64,000 bases of DNA from Panaeolus papilionaceus. Taxonomy: Eukaryota; Basidiomycota; Agaricomycetes; Agaricales. The DNA lies in assembly GCA_015501605.1 (NCBI GenBank), contig JADNRZ010000049.1:1-64000 (forward strand). The letters are read 5' to 3'. Of this stretch, positions 61,363 to 64,000 are shown piece after piece; the stretch's first letter is position 1; each line of letters begins with the position of its first letter. The position numbers and the translations under genes are program-made. A model generated the notes under the pieces. It did not search any database. It saw only the letters and a list, made by a program, of their open reading frames with translations, and was not told the origin of the DNA.

Positions 61363-63571
61363 ATGGGGTGGTTATCATCTTTATTTTCTTTAGATTCAAA
61401 CAGAAGGACAGCTCCAAAGGGTCAAATATTTTCTTCAACTCATGAAGCTTTCTCTTTACCAACTTCAAGTCCTGTGTTCGCCTCTCATCCTGATGCTTTC
61501 AACCCAGACGCTCTCTCAACTCCAGATCCAGAGTCAGCCAGGTCTCCAGCTTCTTATACTTATCCACCTCAAGGTTCAAATCCTTATGGTTATATTCCCT
61601 CAAAGTTTGTCATTTCTCTCCTTCTTTCAATTGCTCCAATATAATTTCAATTTCTATGATATAGCAATGGCTTTCCTTCTCGTCAATCTTCCTTTTTACC
61701 AACTCATATGGATCCCTTACACACTCCTTTTCCTCCTCATGCAAACTATCCCCCTCTCTCAAAGACATGGGCTCGTCTTCGTTCATGGCTCAGCCGTGAA
61801 TACCCTGAACTCGGCGACACTCTCAATTACGGAATTCTTCCTCAAGATCTCGCAGACATCGAATCTCATTTCGGTTTCGCTTTACCACCAGTAGTCAGAG
61901 AGTCATATCTTTGTGTAGATGGTCAGGAGGCAGAATCTGCAGCAGGTTGCTCAGAAGGCCTTTTCTTCGGTCTTACTCTCCTTCCTCTGGAAACCGTTTT
62001 GGAGGAGTGGAGGTTTTGGAGAGAAGTCGACAATGACCCAAGGACAGGCGCTAATGGCAGGCTACGTGAAGTCATGCAGTCCATCCCGCCAAGCTGGGTT
62101 AGAAGAGAGTATTCGCAACGCGGTTGGATTCCCCTCATCGCAGACAAAGCCGGTAATTACATCGGTATCGATCTCAACCCCGCTGAAGGTGGTACCGTTG
62201 GTCAAGTGATCGTATTCGGTCGCGACTTTGATACGAAGGTCGTTTTATGGAGGGGTGATGGTCTTGCTGGTTGGGCAAAATGGCTAGCAAGTTTTGTTGA
62301 AGAACTCGAGAGTGGGGAAGGTTTTGAAATTGGTCGCGGAGACACAAGCGAAGGGAGCGAAGATGACCTAGGTTATGAGAGCTATTTTTATGATGGGAGT
62401 GGTCGTGGTCAGGGTGATGGTGGCGGTGACACTGGCTCTGGAGGCGGCCTTCGCTATACAAATGAATATCGAGGTTGGAATGTATTAGAAGCTTGGGCGG
62501 ATCGGAGCATGAGGAAGTGGCACCAGGCAGGTGTCATATCTGATGAAGCCCTGGCACCTCCTGAAGAAATGAACAAAAAGGTTGGCTTCCTTATGACTTG
62601 CCCTGACCATCACTCACATCTTGACCCCTCATCCTTTTTTACCCTTGCAGCCCGAAGAAACACTTGACGTCGACATTGCCGAGGTTGCCCAGCATGGGGC
62701 AGGAAGCGAAATCCCCATACCTGTTCTCAGCAGCTCCTCGGAGCACATACCCTCACCTACGGTTGGTGCTGTGAACAACCAGATACGCGCTGGTTCGAAA
62801 CCTCCAGCTCCAACCCACGCCCCAGGAGTATCCCTGTCCAAGCTCCCTGCCCCCCGCCCCGTGGATCTTCCGACAGCTCAAGACATTACACCTCTGTCCA
62901 CAATACCCGACCATGCGGATTCATCACTCGATGATGACTTAGAAGCGGGTCACATTACACCTTTGGAGGACGTCGGCTTTGTGACTGCAACTCGACGCAG
63001 CGGCAAAGCTAGCCGGCGAGACGGTACAGACACTAGTCAGTCGGCTCTCCTAGAAACGCCATGCTCTACCCCTCCGCCTTCATCTCGGCCTACACCCTTA
63101 AAACCTACCCCTATTATTCCAGATCTGCTGACGGGTAAAAATGCCAATTCGGATGACATGCCTCTTGTGGAAACCGATCAATTGACACCCACAGAGACAT
63201 CTCACCCACAAATCTTGCAACCTCTCGTTCTCGAGGATGATGCGGCAGTCGACGATGACGACGACGAGCTACCTCCCGTCACTTCCGTCAAACTTGTGGG
63301 TGGCGGTGGACAATCTGGGATATCCAATAGCCCGGTCGAGACGGAACTCATTTTGAGCGAAGTAGAGGAAACGCAGCCCACCACGAGCGAGCTAGTTCCA
63401 CAGCTAGAGCCAGAGCCGGTCTCCACCAACACCATATCCGAACAGCAAACACATAAAAAATCGAAGAGCAGTTTGGCCAACCTGAAAAGAATCGGTCAAC
63501 TAGGTGGCTCTCGAAAGAAGGCTTCGGTTTCTAGTCTTAAGGAAGCTGTGAACCCTCCAGCGATAAAGTAA
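61363..63571 (+). CDS. SMI1/KNR4-like cell wall assembly regulator
   Basis: Cytoplasmic scaffold of cell wall integrity signalling. The start MGWLSSLFSLDSNRRTAPKG is typical of fungal KNR4. The SMI1_KNR4 domain spans SKTWARLRSWLSREYPELGD, YGILPQDLADIESHFGFALP, VVRESYLCVDGQE, and EGLFFGLTLLPLETVLEEWR to WVRREYSQRGWIPLIADKAG and IGIDLNPAEGG. A Gly/Asp-rich linker, the block WNVLEAWADRSMRKWHQAG, and a long disordered Ser/Thr/Pro-rich C-terminus follow (end SLKEAVNPPAIK). Two short introns. Confidence in the family is high; partners such as the MAP kinase Slt2 are from yeast knowledge. Confidence 0.92.
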
Positions 63572-64000
63572 AATAAACTGGTATTGATTTATTTTCTTCG
63601 TCCATTCATGTTGTAGTGATGCATCTGGAGATTAATCACCCTTCATCCATCCTTTTATTATTTCTTCGCTTGGATTTTCATACCTACACTTTTTGCCATC
63701 TTCCATTTTGACTCAGCCTTGGACTGCCCATCCCAATTTAATGAACAGTAATGCACACATCATACTCATCCCAACAATTTTTTTTTCGTCATGCCTCGCC
63801 CCTCGCCCCATTTCCTTTCTTCTGTTTCAAAACAATCATCATACTGCAAGGCTCTTGTCTTAATTACGAAGTGCTACACTTGATTTGTGTACCCTTTATT
63901 AGATACCCATAATTATATTGATAGAAATTGCAGAAAGGTATAGAAGTGATTGAGAGGACCGTACTACTTTTAAAAAACTTTTAATACTTCGTTGTGACAG
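63572..64000. other. 3' flank of SMI1/KNR4
   Basis: The remaining 430 bp are AT-rich with T runs around 63780 and hold the 3' UTR and start of the next intergenic region. No gene was recognised. Confidence 0.45.

Overview
This window is nuclear DNA from a filamentous basidiomycete fungus, most likely an Agaricomycete. Nearly every gene is cut by many 50-80 nt GT-AG introns, the genes are packed tightly on both strands, and several products are of basidiomycete or general fungal type: a DUF6699 protein, a GPI-anchored cupredoxin, a Zn2Cys6 regulator, SHR3, and SMI1/KNR4. I see no rRNA, tRNA, CRISPR array, transposon or virus-like segment. I resolved 31 protein-coding genes by following reading frame, splice consensus and family motifs. 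All appear intact.

Layout. 0-7.3 kb: mitochondrial sulfide:quinone oxidoreductase (complete, nine exons), an Mso1-like exocytosis protein, a secreted blue-copper protein and a NEPRO-like nucleolar protein. 7.4-22.2 kb: AP-1 beta adaptin, an OTU deubiquitinase, an armadillo-repeat smgGDS-like protein, an amino acid permease, pirin, NSA1/WDR74 and the GID ubiquitin-ligase subunit RMD5. 22.6-33 kb: a TBC1D5-like RabGAP, the succinate dehydrogenase flavoprotein, splicing factor 45, a small unknown protein, a RsfS-type mitochondrial factor and the permease chaperone SHR3. 33-45.5 kb: LETM1, AlkB homologue 1, ribosomal protein eS21, GYP7, aprataxin, a Gfo/Idh/MocA oxidoreductase, an unknown coiled-coil protein and a PIG-Y-like subunit. 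45.6-64 kb: the spindle-pole protein SFI1, a Zn2Cys6 regulator, a class II aldolase/adducin protein, a PhoD-type phosphatase, a DUF6699 protein and SMI1/KNR4.

The set is mainly housekeeping: mitochondrial energy and ion metabolism, membrane traffic, ribosome biogenesis, mRNA splicing and DNA/RNA repair. It is not a metabolic gene cluster. Several divergent pairs share very short promoters. The shortest, LETM1/ALKBH1, has 77 bp between start codons. SHR3 is the ER chaperone for the permease family encoded about 14 kb away.

The most unusual feature is splicing. The PhoD-type phosphatase gene can be read as one 616-residue protein only with 22 exons. These include two of 8 nt, one of 12 nt carrying the catalytic DDHE box, one of 16 nt, and apparently one of a single nucleotide at 56389. 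The sulfide:quinone oxidoreductase gene also has an 8-nt exon. These are predictions from sequence and need transcript evidence.
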